DNA of 57,480 nt, taken from the NCBI GenBank assembly GCA_964395915.1, contig CAYNDB010000003.1, positions 1 to 57,480 on the forward strand, given 5' to 3'. A model generated the notes under the pieces. It ran no database searches. It saw nothing but the letters and a program-made list of their open reading frames with translations, and was not told the DNA's origin. Below, piece after piece: positions 1-7,406 of the stretch; the stretch's first letter is position 1, and each line of letters begins with the position of its first letter. Source of the DNA: CAYNDB01 sp964395915 (GTDB lineage Bacteria > Nitrospinota_A > UBA7883 > JAJRTC01). The translations under genes were made by a program, and so were the position numbers.

Positions 1-284
1 CCGCCTGGAAGGGAACTCCAGCTGGCAGCCGAGACACCGGGGGTGGACGCCATATATAAATTGTAGTAAGAGCCATCGCTTGCGCGCTCTAAAACACGAC
101 CCGTCGACGCGGCTCCCCATGTGACTGTCACCATTCCATCTCCGGTTTCAATAGCCATATCGGATGGAGCGGTCAGTCCTGTTTCGCTTGCCGCCGCATC
201 CGGAGACCCTCCAGAGCCACCTCCACTACACGCGGAGATTAAAATCATGCTCGATAATGCCAAAGTCGATAAATATTTTCTCAT
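1..284 (-). CDS. Truncated lipoprotein with fibronectin III-like domain
   Basis: Reading the minus strand from the ATG at 282-284 gives an open frame that runs off the window edge after about 94 residues, so the C-terminus is missing. The first 19 residues are a lipoprotein signal ending in the lipobox LISAC, with Cys19 as the lipidation site, followed by a Gly/Ser linker. From about residue 40 the pattern resembles the first strands of an Fn3 domain (VTVTWGAAS, then YYNLYMAS). A G-rich Shine-Dalgarno (GGGGGGAGG) lies just upstream. It is probably an envelope-anchored surface or periplasmic protein; its full architecture and function cannot be seen here. The lipobox is certain; the Fn3 assignment rests on pattern only. 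Confidence 0.7.
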   Translation of the reverse strand, partial: MRKYLSTLALSSMILISACSGGGSGGSPDAAASETGLTAPSDMAIETGDGMVTVTWGAASTGRVLERASDGSYYNLYMASTPGVSAASWSSLPG

Positions 285-355
285 CGTTTCCTCCCCCCCT
301 TGTTCGGGAGATAAAAGCTTTATAGCCTAGGTTAAGTGATTAATGACACACCTTG

Positions 356-793
356 TTATTTCACTTTGTACGTTACAAACTGGAATCCGCCGTCGGTAGC
401 CGCGCCTGACCTGTACCAGGTAACCATCAGCTCCTTGTTATCGGAATGACCGGCGATTGTATATGAGTTGCGCCCCATAGAAGTAATCACCGTGACATAT
501 TCGTCGCTGGAAAAATCAACCTTATCGATGGACAGCATGTAGTATGGCCCGCTTGTCACTTTGACAGATACGTTAGACGTGGCGGTTCGGATTGTTCCAT
601 CGGCCATGACGACACCAGAAGCGATCGGCAACATTGCTTCTGTATTTATTCGTGGACCTTTGTTAGGCGCATATTTTACAGTTTCGATCTGGCCGCTCGT
701 CATAGCGACCCTGGCCACTTCCTCCCCCCATGAGGAGGATACGCTTATCATTATTAAGAGAGTCGTCACAGCTAAAGATATTGAATATTTCAT
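356..793 (-). CDS. Small secreted protein of unknown function
   Basis: A 145-residue protein with a clear N-terminal signal peptide: Lys2, a hydrophobic core through about residue 18, and likely cleavage near residue 23 (SSSWG/EE). The mature part is rich in Ser, Thr and Val and looks like a small beta-rich domain. No cysteine pair, lipobox or known catalytic motif is visible. An excellent ribosome binding site (AAAGGAGGG, 6-7 bases before ATG) supports the start. It lies between a lipoprotein and a leucine-rich-repeat gene on the same strand, so the three may form an accessory envelope cluster. I do not recognise the family. Confidence 0.7.
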   Translation of the reverse strand: MKYSISLAVTTLLIMISVSSSWGEEVARVAMTSGQIETVKYAPNKGPRINTEAMLPIASGVVMADGTIRTATSNVSVKVTSGPYYMLSIDKVDFSSDEYVTVITSMGRNSYTIAGHSDNKELMVTWYRSGAATDGGFQFVTYKVK

Positions 794-852
794 TGTTAAT
801 CCCTCCTTTATTTGATGCTTTCCAAATTCAGATAATAGTTTTTAATTTCCAC

Positions 853-1578
853 CTACTCCGGCAAAATCATCTGCTTACCCATTCGCTGTTTCAGCCAGAG
901 TATTTCCGTAATCGCCTCTTCAGGGTTTTCCCGCAGGTCTATCATTTCCGCATTGATAAGAGTCTTAAGCTCGCAAAGGTGACCAACATTCAAGCCACCA
1001 ATATTGTTCCCTCTCAAATGAAGCTGGTTAAGGTTCGTAAGCTTCGCCAGGGGCTTCACGTTTCTCACCCGGTTGTTGTTCAGCCACAGCACCGAAAGAT
1101 TTTTTAATCCTGAAAGAGCGCTGACGTCGGAAATATTGTTCCCACCCAAGGAAAGAGCGGTGAGATTTTTAAGATTCGAAAGCGGACTTACGTCACTTAC
1201 GTTGTTGTCGCCCAAAGTCAAAACTTTCAAGTTTGTCAGTCCCGCCAACGGGCTCAGATCGCTTACGTTGTTATCGTTCAGGATCAACCTTTCAAGGTTT
1301 ACAAGCTGCTCTATCCCGGAAAGATTACTGATGTTTTTACTGTTGCACAGAAGGATTCCTGTAAGTTCATGGGCGAAAACCCAATCATTTTCTTTTGCCA
1401 CAGCGTCCACACACGCTTGAAGATTACGGTCGGCAAAAAGACCCCTAATAGATTGTAGAAACCTGTTTACAGAGCCTCCGCTTGTATTTAAGTTTCCAAG
1501 TTCGGACATCCCGCCATTGCCATGCCGCGCTGATACAGGTATGTCTGATGACAATACATAAACGCTCATATTTTCCAT
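853..1578 (-). CDS. Leucine-rich-repeat protein (internalin/SDS22-like repeats)
   Basis: A 241-residue protein whose middle (about residues 75-205) consists of roughly five regular 22-residue leucine-rich repeats with the pattern LxxLxxLxLxxNxxSDxSPL, typical of the internalin A/SDS22 class. The first 70 residues are not repetitive and contain no signal peptide or lipobox, so export is not evident. The tail (about 205-241) is a charged cap. The start is supported by GGAGAC 5-6 bases before ATG. Such repeats usually bind proteins; the partner here is unknown. The 275-bp AT-rich stretch separating it from the next minus-strand gene's start suggests that it has its own promoter. Confidence 0.8.
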   Translation of the reverse strand: MENMSVYVLSSDIPVSARHGNGGMSELGNLNTSGGSVNRFLQSIRGLFADRNLQACVDAVAKENDWVFAHELTGILLCNSKNISNLSGIEQLVNLERLILNDNNVSDLSPLAGLTNLKVLTLGDNNVSDVSPLSNLKNLTALSLGGNNISDVSALSGLKNLSVLWLNNNRVRNVKPLAKLTNLNQLHLRGNNIGGLNVGHLCELKTLINAEMIDLRENPEEAITEILWLKQRMGKQMILPE

Positions 1579-2024
1579 TTTGTCTCCTTCATCCCCAAAT
1601 TCAGGATATTTAAATTATTTTTCCGGAATCCGTCAGTTACTTTGTAAAACATTGAATTCCTTAAAATATCCATTTATTAATCAAGAAGTTAAATAACCTT
1701 GTCACTTATCAGATACATATAGCATCAAGCGTGCCAAATCTTAAATATAATGATAAGTAATTGTTATATAAGCAGTTGTCGTAAAACTGTGTCATGGTCG
1801 CCATTGGTAATCGTCTATATATGTAGACAGGTATGATAATATTGTATACGTAGTCTTTAAAATCAATAAGTTGCAATAGATGTATGATTTATTATATGTC
1901 GAAAAATTGATACGTACCGCCAATGCCCGTGTTGAGTTCAGAAAACTGATCTGGTTATTATTTTCAATGGGTTCCTAAGCTTTGATGATATAAATCTGGG
2001 GTGATATCCTGAGAGCCTTAAACC
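1579..2024. other. AT-rich divergent intergenic region
   Basis: About 445 bp between the leucine-rich-repeat gene (minus) and ribD (plus). No open frame, RNA gene or FMN-riboswitch-like sequence is seen. It holds a near-perfect 16-bp palindrome at 1813-1828 (GTCTATATATGTAGAC) and a plausible ribD promoter at 1932-1960. The base composition is far more AT-rich than the flanking genes. Confidence 0.6.
1932..1960 (+). promoter_or_regulatory. Candidate sigma-70 promoter for ribD
   Basis: A -35-like TTGAGT (1932-1937) and a -10-like TTATTA (1955-1960) are separated by exactly 17 bp, about 65 bp before the ribD start. Both hexamers deviate from consensus, so this is a moderate-to-weak match in an AT-rich region where chance hits are common. 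Confidence 0.3.
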
Positions 2025-3122
2025 ATGATTAATACCGAACGAGATATTTACTGGATGAAGCGGGCCATTGAGCTTGCGCGGAAAGGGAAGGGGAGAACTT
2101 CGCCGAATCCTGCAGTGGGGGCCGTGATAGTGAAAAACGGTAAGGTCATAGGAGAGGGGTGGCACAGAAAAGCTGGTAAGCCGCACGCCGAGGTGGAGGC
2201 GATACGGTCGCGCAAAGTCTCACCTAAAGGTTCTACTATATATGTGACTCTTGAGCCGTGTAATCATCATGGGAAAACTCCTCCTTGCGTCGAAGCGATA
2301 ATCGAGGCCGGAATAAAGGAAGTTGTAATAGGCTCTAAAGACACCTCGCCCAAAAAAGGAATGAAAGGGGCGGCTAAGCTGCGTAGGGCGGGGCTAAGCG
2401 TGAGAACCGGTGTATTAAAAGACGAATGCGACCGGTTGATTGAGGATTTCATCAAACATTCCACAACAGGTCTGCCGCTGGTTCTATTAAAGACCGCCAT
2501 TACGCTGGACGGCAAAGTGGCTGCGAGCTCAGGCGATTCCAAATGGATAAGCTCAAAGGAGTCCCGCCGTTATGTTCATGCGATGCGAAACGAGATGGAC
2601 GCTGTGATGATTGGGGTGGAGACAGCGTTGGCGGACGACCCGCAGCTTACCGTGCGATATGGTCGGCCTCGACTAAACCCGTTGCGGGTAGTGGTGGACA
2701 GCTCCCTTCGGATACCGTCAGATTCGCAAATAGTCAAAACGGCGTTTGAAGTCCCAACTATTATAGCCACGACGCGTAAGGCGAAGATCTCGCAAATTAT
2801 GAAGCTGGAAAAATGTGGCGCCAACGTCCTGGTGTCTTCCAAGGGAGGGGCGAAGGTGAACCTGCGCTGGCTTTTAGAAGAGCTTGGACGGAGGGACGTG
2901 ATGAGTGTGATGCTTGAAGGGGCGGGCAAGCTTGCCGGAGCCACCATCAAGGAAAAACTTGTCGACCGTGTGATGTTCTTCATCGCGCCGAAGATTGTTG
3001 GCGGGTCGCGTTCGGCTGTCACAGGGTTCTCCGTGGCTAAAATGGCCGACGCGTTGGAGCTTGCCGACGTTGAGGTGAGTCGGTCTGGAGTGGATGTGGT
3101 GATAGAGGGGCGGATTAAATAG
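2025..3122 (+). CDS. ribD: Bifunctional riboflavin biosynthesis deaminase/reductase RibD
   Basis: This cytosolic enzyme performs the two steps after GTP cyclohydrolase II in riboflavin synthesis: deamination of the pyrimidine intermediate, then NADPH-dependent reduction of its ribose. The N-terminal deaminase domain (about 5-145) carries the zinc site HAE (His54, catalytic Glu56) and PCNHHGKTPPC (Cys79, Cys88). The C-terminal reductase domain (about 150-362) begins with LKTAITLDGKVA and includes the conserved GVETALADDPQLTVR stretch and a late LEGAGKLAGA. The length of 365 residues is normal. No other rib gene is nearby and no FMN riboswitch was found upstream. The start ATG has only a weak GAGAG site before it. 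Confidence 0.96.
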   Translation: MINTERDIYWMKRAIELARKGKGRTSPNPAVGAVIVKNGKVIGEGWHRKAGKPHAEVEAIRSRKVSPKGSTIYVTLEPCNHHGKTPPCVEAIIEAGIKEVVIGSKDTSPKKGMKGAAKLRRAGLSVRTGVLKDECDRLIEDFIKHSTTGLPLVLLKTAITLDGKVAASSGDSKWISSKESRRYVHAMRNEMDAVMIGVETALADDPQLTVRYGRPRLNPLRVVVDSSLRIPSDSQIVKTAFEVPTIIATTRKAKISQIMKLEKCGANVLVSSKGGAKVNLRWLLEELGRRDVMSVMLEGAGKLAGATIKEKLVDRVMFFIAPKIVGGSRSAVTGFSVAKMADALELADVEVSRSGVDVVIEGRIK

Positions 3123-3153
3123 CTTATTCACCTAGAACGACTAGGTCAGGTAG

Positions 3154-3208
3154 TGCAGCTTTATTCATTTGCATCACGCCCGAATTTTGATTTTCACACG
3201 TAAAACTA
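3154..3208. repeat. 55-bp direct repeat, left copy (assembly overlap)
   Basis: Exactly identical to 3309-3363 across a 100-N gap. The copies end and begin precisely at the N run, so the repeat is almost certainly an unmerged k-mer overlap between contig ends, not a biological duplication. Confidence 0.9.
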
Positions 3209-3308
3209 NNNNNNNNNNNNNNNNNNNNNNNNNNNNNNNNNNNNNNNNNNNNNNNNNNNNNNNNNNNNNNNNNNNNNNNNNNNNNNNNNNNNNNNNNNNN
3301 NNNNNNNN
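3209..3308. other. Assembly gap (100 N) in intergenic DNA
   Basis: A run of exactly 100 N between ribD and the histone-like gene. Because it is flanked by an exact 55-bp repeat, the true sequence is probably continuous with one copy of the repeat and no missing bases. No gene is interrupted. Confidence 0.9.
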
Positions 3309-3363
3309 TGCAGCTTTATTCATTTGCATCACGCCCGAATTTTGATTTTCACACGTAAAACTA
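3309..3363. repeat. 55-bp direct repeat, right copy (assembly overlap)
   Basis: Second copy of the sequence at 3154-3208; see the gap entry. The same 55-bp length recurs at the gap near 21.5 kb. Confidence 0.9.
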
Positions 3364-3377
3364 CCCTGATCGTTTGC

Positions 3378-3410
3378 AAAAAAAACCGGACAGGATTTCT
3401 CCCGTCCGGT
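3378..3410 (-). terminator. Rho-independent terminator of the H1-like gene
   Basis: On the minus strand an 11-bp stem (arms 3400-3410 and 3385-3395, one G-U pair) closes a GAAA tetraloop and is followed by eight T residues. It lies 28 bp past the stop codon of the histone-like gene. This is a textbook intrinsic terminator and one of the strongest in the window, which fits a highly expressed chromatin-type protein. Confidence 0.9.
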
Positions 3411-3437
3411 AAAGAAAAACTTCCGCTGATTATCCAG

Positions 3438-3713
3438 TTATTTCTTTTTAGCCGCTTTTTTCTTAGCTGGTTTCTTTTTAGCCGCCTTCTTTGTAGCGGC
3501 TTTTTTCTTAGCCGGTTTCTTTGTAGCCGCCTTCTTTGTAGCCGCTTTTTTCTTAGCTGGTTTCTTTTTAGCTGCCTTCTTTGTAGCTGCCTTCTTTGTA
3601 GCGGCTTTTTTCTTAGCCGGTTTCTTTGTAGCTGCCTTCTTTTTAGCTGCCTTCTTTGTAGCGGCTTTCTTCTTAGCTGGTTTCTTTTTAGCCGCTTTTT
3701 TCTTTGCTGCCAT
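3438..3713 (-). CDS. Nested start: 91-residue histone H1-like protein
   Basis: The ATG at 3711-3713 begins MAAKKKAAKKK and is preceded by AAAGGAGATTACA, the best Shine-Dalgarno in this gene. The product would be almost only Lys, Ala, Pro and Thr, the composition of small bacterial H1-like DNA-binding proteins. It shares frame and stop with the longer 204-residue form. Either the long form is an accidental read-through annotation across what were two genes, or both isoforms are made; sequence alone cannot decide. Confidence 0.6.
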   Translation of the reverse strand: MAAKKKAAKKKPAKKKAATKKAAKKKAATKKPAKKKAATKKAATKKAAKKKPAKKKAATKKAATKKPAKKKAATKKAAKKKPAKKKAAKKK

Positions 3714-4052
3714 TGTAATCTCCTTTGTACTGGTTTTCCCTTTTGTGGGTGACTTCCTAACCTTCGATACCTTAATATCCCATGTAGAAAACACGGGATA
3801 CATTTGAACCAATTGATTTATCAGGTTGCTTGTCTTGAAATCTGTTTCGAGAACCAACCCTCCGCCATGTTTTAGCTCCGGCCCTTCCTGGCCCGATACT
3901 AATACCGCTTTTGAAACAGCCTTATGAAGACCTTCAAGGTTTATCCCAGCGTATCTGGAATAAAGAATCAGCTCGAGTAGATGCTCCTCTAATTCCCTGT
4001 CGGGATAGCGTGGGTTTCTGAACTCAAGTCTAACCCGTTCAGTTCCTCTCAA
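3438..4052 (-). CDS. Histone H1-like Lys/Ala-rich protein with an extra N-terminal domain
   Basis: A 204-residue open frame. Residues 1-113 form a non-repetitive, mixed-charge domain of unknown family. Residues 114-204 are an H1-like tract of repeated AAKKKPAKKKAATKK units, as in bacterial H1-like nucleoid proteins. The long form would start at a TTG preceded by GGGAG at 7-base spacing, 64 bp after a predicted transcription start. Within the same frame, exactly where the lysine tract begins, lies a perfect AAAGGAGAT site before ATG (3713), so a 91-residue pure H1-like protein is probably also, or mainly, made. A consensus promoter with a palindromic operator lies upstream and a strong terminator downstream. 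The tail presumably binds DNA or RNA; the N-terminal domain's role is unknown. Confidence 0.75.
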   Translation of the reverse strand: MRGTERVRLEFRNPRYPDRELEEHLLELILYSRYAGINLEGLHKAVSKAVLVSGQEGPELKHGGGLVLETDFKTSNLINQLVQMYPVFSTWDIKVSKVRKSPTKGKTSTKEITMAAKKKAAKKKPAKKKAATKKAAKKKAATKKPAKKKAATKKAATKKAAKKKPAKKKAATKKAATKKPAKKKAATKKAAKKKPAKKKAAKKK

Positions 4053-4105
4053 AGCCTATCTCCCAAAGAATTACCTTAATGTTATATATTACTTATCTCC
4101 TAATT

Positions 4106-4124
4106 ATCTAAACAATGTTTAGAT
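4106..4124. promoter_or_regulatory. Palindromic operator candidate
   Basis: A perfect inverted repeat, ATCTAAAC-AAT-GTTTAGAT (8-3-8). It overlaps the last bases of the predicted -10 box and covers the expected transcription start of the H1-like gene, the usual place for a repressor operator. The binding protein is unknown. Confidence 0.55.
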
Positions 4125-4152
4125 TTTACATATATAACATAACATTTGTCAA
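4123..4152 (-). promoter_or_regulatory. Sigma-70 promoter of the H1-like gene
   Basis: On the minus strand a perfect -35 TTGACA (4147-4152) and a -10 TAAAAT (4123-4128) are separated by 18 bp. The predicted start near 4116 gives a leader of about 64 nt before the TTG start codon. Confidence 0.65.
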
Positions 4153-4392
4153 CATTATAGTTATAATAACATCTAATTAGGACAAATTCTTTTAAATTGT
4201 GCTCTTTATTTTCAAATATTGGCGCTATATTCAAACTTCCATAGGTCGGATAAGTGTCAAGCTTCATTGTCCTGGAAGACAGGTTGAATGGAAATATTGG
4301 CGCTCAGTATCGAAATATACTTCCTTGCCTTGCCAAGGCGATACGCCAAACGGTACAATCCCTTTTTTACTAATAACCTGAAGAGTCTGACC

Positions 4393-5202
4393 ATGCCTTT
4401 GCACCCGATATTAACATCTATTTTGGACAACAAACGGGAAGAAGTCGGCTATCTCAAAAGCCTGATACCGGAAGTGGTCATCCGCGAAAAAGCGTCGCTA
4501 CGCGCCCCTTGTCGTTCTCTACGTGACGCTGTGGGAGCTGGAAATGGTGGCGTAAAAGTTATTGCGGAGATCAAACGCTCCACTCCCACAGTTATGTTGA
4601 GGGCGACATTATTCGACCCCGTTAATATTGCCAAATCGTATGAAGCGGGTGGGGCGGTGGCTTTATCTGTCCTGACCGACGCCCGGTTTTTTTCCGGCCA
4701 TTCTTTGTATGTTCCGATGACTAGAGATCAAGTCTCGATACCTGTTTTGCGCAAGGAGTTTATAATTGACAGCTGGCAGGTCGTTGAGACAGCCGCTCTT
4801 GGCGCAGACGCCATACTATTAATGGCGGTATGTCTCACGGATGATCAGCTGGCCGAATATTTTGAGCTGGCGCAAGAGCTTGGGCTGGAGCCACTTGTGG
4901 AAATCCACAATGAAAAGGAGTGGGAGCGGGTTAAAAAGCTGGGGCCAAAGCTTGTCGGGATAAACAACCGCGATTTTCTTTCGAAAAATCTGGATGTCGA
5001 TATTGACGCCACATTAAGGCTCGCTCCTGTTTTGCCAAATGATGTGACCGTGATAAGTGAAAGCGGGGTGTCCACCGCAGACGATTTGCGGAAACTTATA
5101 AAGGCCGGCGCCGACGGATTTTTAATAGGGACAGCGTTTATGAAAGAGGATTATCCCGGCGCCGCTCTTGCGAAACTTTTATCAGAAACGGAGCCGGGCT
5201 AG
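4393..5202 (+). CDS. trpC: Indole-3-glycerol phosphate synthase
   Basis: TrpC closes the indole ring in tryptophan synthesis (CdRP to indole-3-glycerol phosphate, with loss of CO2). The 269-residue product is a complete TIM barrel. Visible catalytic residues are Glu59 and Lys61 in IAEIKRSTPT (most family members have SPS where this one has TPT), the lysine of LRKEFIID, the glutamate of LVEIHN, the asparagine of GINNRD and the serine of ISESG. It ends with the phosphate-binding GTAFM. I chose the ATG at 4393 because the upstream in-frame extension to 4288 is not family-like. No other trp gene is in the window, so the pathway is dispersed. The end is convergent with the CBS gene 18 bp away. Confidence 0.93.
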   Translation: MPLHPILTSILDNKREEVGYLKSLIPEVVIREKASLRAPCRSLRDAVGAGNGGVKVIAEIKRSTPTVMLRATLFDPVNIAKSYEAGGAVALSVLTDARFFSGHSLYVPMTRDQVSIPVLRKEFIIDSWQVVETAALGADAILLMAVCLTDDQLAEYFELAQELGLEPLVEIHNEKEWERVKKLGPKLVGINNRDFLSKNLDVDIDATLRLAPVLPNDVTVISESGVSTADDLRKLIKAGADGFLIGTAFMKEDYPGAALAKLLSETEPG

Positions 5203-5220
5203 TCGTAATTCAGAGCCTTT

Positions 5221-5604
5221 CTAGGCGCCTAACGATGTGGTGGACACCAGCCCTACAGGTTTGCCATCCTCTTCTACTATAAGGTGCTTCACCTTAAGGT
5301 CGGTCATTTTCTTGCGCGCTTCAAATATGGATGCGTCGCCTTGTATCTGGTGGACTTCGGTGTTCATGACAGAATCAGCCTGCACGCTGGCAGGGTCAAG
5401 TGAAACGGCTATAACTTTTCTTACGATATCCGTTTCTGTAATGATTCCGGAGATAGCGCCACTGTTATCTACCAGTACAACGCTGGTGATACCCTTGTCG
5501 GCCATAATTTTGGCGGCGTTCGTAATTGTTGTTGATGTCGGAGCCGTTTCTATGTTGGGAGTCATAAGATCTTTAATAGCTAGCAGGGTGTTAAAATCAG
5601 CCAC
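5221..5604 (-). CDS. Tandem CBS-domain protein
   Basis: A 127-residue protein made almost only of two CBS motifs (about 8-65 and 70-126), the first beginning with KDLMT and containing GIITETDIVRKV, the second beginning DSVMNTEV and ending with GLVSTTSL. Paired CBS domains form a Bateman module that binds adenine nucleotides or similar ligands and acts as an energy sensor. There is no attached enzyme, so the partner is unknown. It starts with GTG behind a strong GGAGG site. It lies at the end of a minus-strand stretch, next to the GH57 gene but separated from it by about 165 bp. Confidence 0.9.
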   Translation of the reverse strand: MADFNTLLAIKDLMTPNIETAPTSTTITNAAKIMADKGITSVVLVDNSGAISGIITETDIVRKVIAVSLDPASVQADSVMNTEVHQIQGDASIFEARKKMTDLKVKHLIVEEDGKPVGLVSTTSLGA

Positions 5605-5768
5605 AGAATACCTCCATCTTTAAATAAAAAATACACCACCAAGGCAGGTTGGAAAACTTAATGTTTTTCAAGTCTGTCAGGTATACATTTTATCACGATA
5701 AATCGTATCTGTAGAATCAAAAAAGCAGGAAATCATATCTCCTTCGATGATAGGATTTTTTTGGCGAT

Positions 5769-7382
5769 TCATTGCCTTTGAAGTGAACGTTTGGCGCCAT
5801 TTCGGGAGTAGATACGGAAGTCGATTTCCGGGAATAAATTGTTTCGATCTTCCAAACCCGACAGGAAGCTTTCATTTATTTTTCCAGATATTATTTCATC
5901 ATAAAGACGGTTAAACCACGCTATATGGTCTTTTACCCGTTTTTTAGCGTATGGCGCCATAGTTCCGGTTTTCATTATGAACGCCCAATCGCTACTCTGC
6001 GCCAACAGGAGTTCGCGGGCAGCCTGATTTACAGCCCGTTCAACTATACCGCTTGAGTCATGAAACTGTGACGCAAGCTCCGTCATCCGGTCGGCCGCCT
6101 TATGGAGATGCCGGTAAATCCAGTCGTTACTTTCATTGATCCATACGTCCGAATAACCCATATGACCCCATGAAGAAGCGGCTGGCTCCGCGATCTGGTT
6201 CGCTGGATAGCGCCGGAGATATTCAAGTGGCGTTATAGGCTCTATATCAATATTCTTTCCATGCAGTTTTCGGAAAACAAAATTCAGAAACTCCGGTCCT
6301 TCATACCACCAATGCCCAAAAAGCTCCGCGTCATATGGGGCCGTAATGAGGGGAGGGCGGTCCATAAGCTCTGCCAGCCTGTTTACGCTTTCCATCCTTC
6401 GTTTAATAAAATCGTCGGCATGCGCGGCAGCTTTAAAAAGCGCTTCCTGATGATTGTATGGTTCCTTATCATAATTTCCCCCGGTAACCCGATGGTATTT
6501 AATCCCCGTCATCTTTCTGTGGCCGTCAGGCTGGATGTAAGGCCGGATATAATCGAAATCGAGATCGAACCCGATATCTTTATAAAAGTCCCGGTAAACA
6601 GGATCCCCAGGGTAGCCTTCTTTTGCGCTCCATACCTGTTTGCTGGACTCTACGTCCCTCCCAAAAACGGCGATACCGTCATTTGTATAAATCGGGGCGA
6701 ACGCTCCATAGCGCGGGCGTGGCTGTGAAAGTAAAATGCCGTGGGCGTCGACGAAAAAGAAACGTATACCCTCTTCCTTAAGATATTTTTCGACTCCCTG
6801 CTGGTAGGCGCATTCCGGCAACCAGAATCCTTTGGCTCTTTGCCCGAATGTTTTTTCATAGTGGTCGCATGCTACTCGTATCTGCGCCCGGGCGGCTTCT
6901 TCATTTACCATCACGGCGGGAAGGTAGCCATGTGTGGCGGCTGATGTGATTATTTCCAAAAATCCTTCTTCCATAAAGTCGGCAAAAGCGGATACAAGGT
7001 CGAGCCCGTATTTTGCCGTATAAACCTCCCTGATCTGAGTCAGGCGCCAGTGATACATCTTTGCGAGGTCCCGGAATTCATTAAGATGGGCGGTTCGCTC
7101 CACCTCCTTTTCGCAAAGCTCGATAAGTTTATCCAGTCTCTTAAGGAAGCGCCCCTGCAAGAGCGGATCATTGAGCATGGAAATGAGGGTTGGGGTCATG
7201 CTCAGCGTGAGCTTGAAATTTACCTCGTCCTTTCTTAACCCTTCGAAAACGGAGAGCAGAGGGATATAGGTTTCGATAATAGCTTCAAACAGCCAATCTT
7301 CTTCCAGGAACTCTTCATGTTCCGGGTGGCGCACGAAAGGAAGATGCGCATGGAGCGTTAAAGCCAGGTATCCTTTTGACAT
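5769..7382 (-). CDS. GH57 glycoside hydrolase, probable 1,4-alpha-glucan branching enzyme
   Basis: A 537-residue member of glycoside hydrolase family 57, close in length and motifs to the GH57 branching enzymes that create alpha-1,6 branches in glycogen. Visible family features are the N-terminal HAHLPFVRHPE (residues 11-21), the catalytic nucleophile Glu190 in WLPECAY, the acid/base Asp351 in TAPYDAELFGHWWYEG, and a helical C-terminal domain. No signal peptide, so it is cytosolic. It follows the DUF4912 gene after 24 bp and both are probably co-transcribed; that pairing recurs in many genomes. Glycogen synthase glgA is also in this window, at 44.4 kb. Amylase-type activity is the alternative. 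Confidence 0.88.
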   Translation of the reverse strand: MSKGYLALTLHAHLPFVRHPEHEEFLEEDWLFEAIIETYIPLLSVFEGLRKDEVNFKLTLSMTPTLISMLNDPLLQGRFLKRLDKLIELCEKEVERTAHLNEFRDLAKMYHWRLTQIREVYTAKYGLDLVSAFADFMEEGFLEIITSAATHGYLPAVMVNEEAARAQIRVACDHYEKTFGQRAKGFWLPECAYQQGVEKYLKEEGIRFFFVDAHGILLSQPRPRYGAFAPIYTNDGIAVFGRDVESSKQVWSAKEGYPGDPVYRDFYKDIGFDLDFDYIRPYIQPDGHRKMTGIKYHRVTGGNYDKEPYNHQEALFKAAAHADDFIKRRMESVNRLAELMDRPPLITAPYDAELFGHWWYEGPEFLNFVFRKLHGKNIDIEPITPLEYLRRYPANQIAEPAASSWGHMGYSDVWINESNDWIYRHLHKAADRMTELASQFHDSSGIVERAVNQAARELLLAQSSDWAFIMKTGTMAPYAKKRVKDHIAWFNRLYDEIISGKINESFLSGLEDRNNLFPEIDFRIYSRNGAKRSLQRQ

Positions 7383-7406
7383 TCTCTAAAGCGTTAAACG
7401 CTGATT

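Larger units (their letters stand above)
4053..4392. other. Divergent intergenic region between H1-like gene and trpC
   Basis: About 340 bp, AT-rich on the left. It contains the minus-strand promoter and operator of the H1-like gene (4106-4152), two exact 13-bp direct repeats (AAATATTGGCGCT at 4214-4226 and 4292-4304) and small GC-rich inverted repeats near 4325-4350. A longer open frame in phase with trpC extends back to 4288 but has no ribosome binding site and shows no TrpC-like sequence. Confidence 0.5.

Noticed and set aside
1579..2024. FMN riboswitch before ribD
   Set aside because: The conserved RFN-element blocks (such as AGGGC and the GACCGGCGGT-like core) are not present.
3130..3146. 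Hairpin ACCTAG-AACGA-CTAGGT after ribD
   Set aside because: Only 6 bp with no T-run after it; too weak to call a terminator.
3324..3752. Plus-strand frame rich in Leu, Phe and Ser
   Set aside because: Antisense image of the H1-like lysine repeats; it also starts in the assembly overlap.
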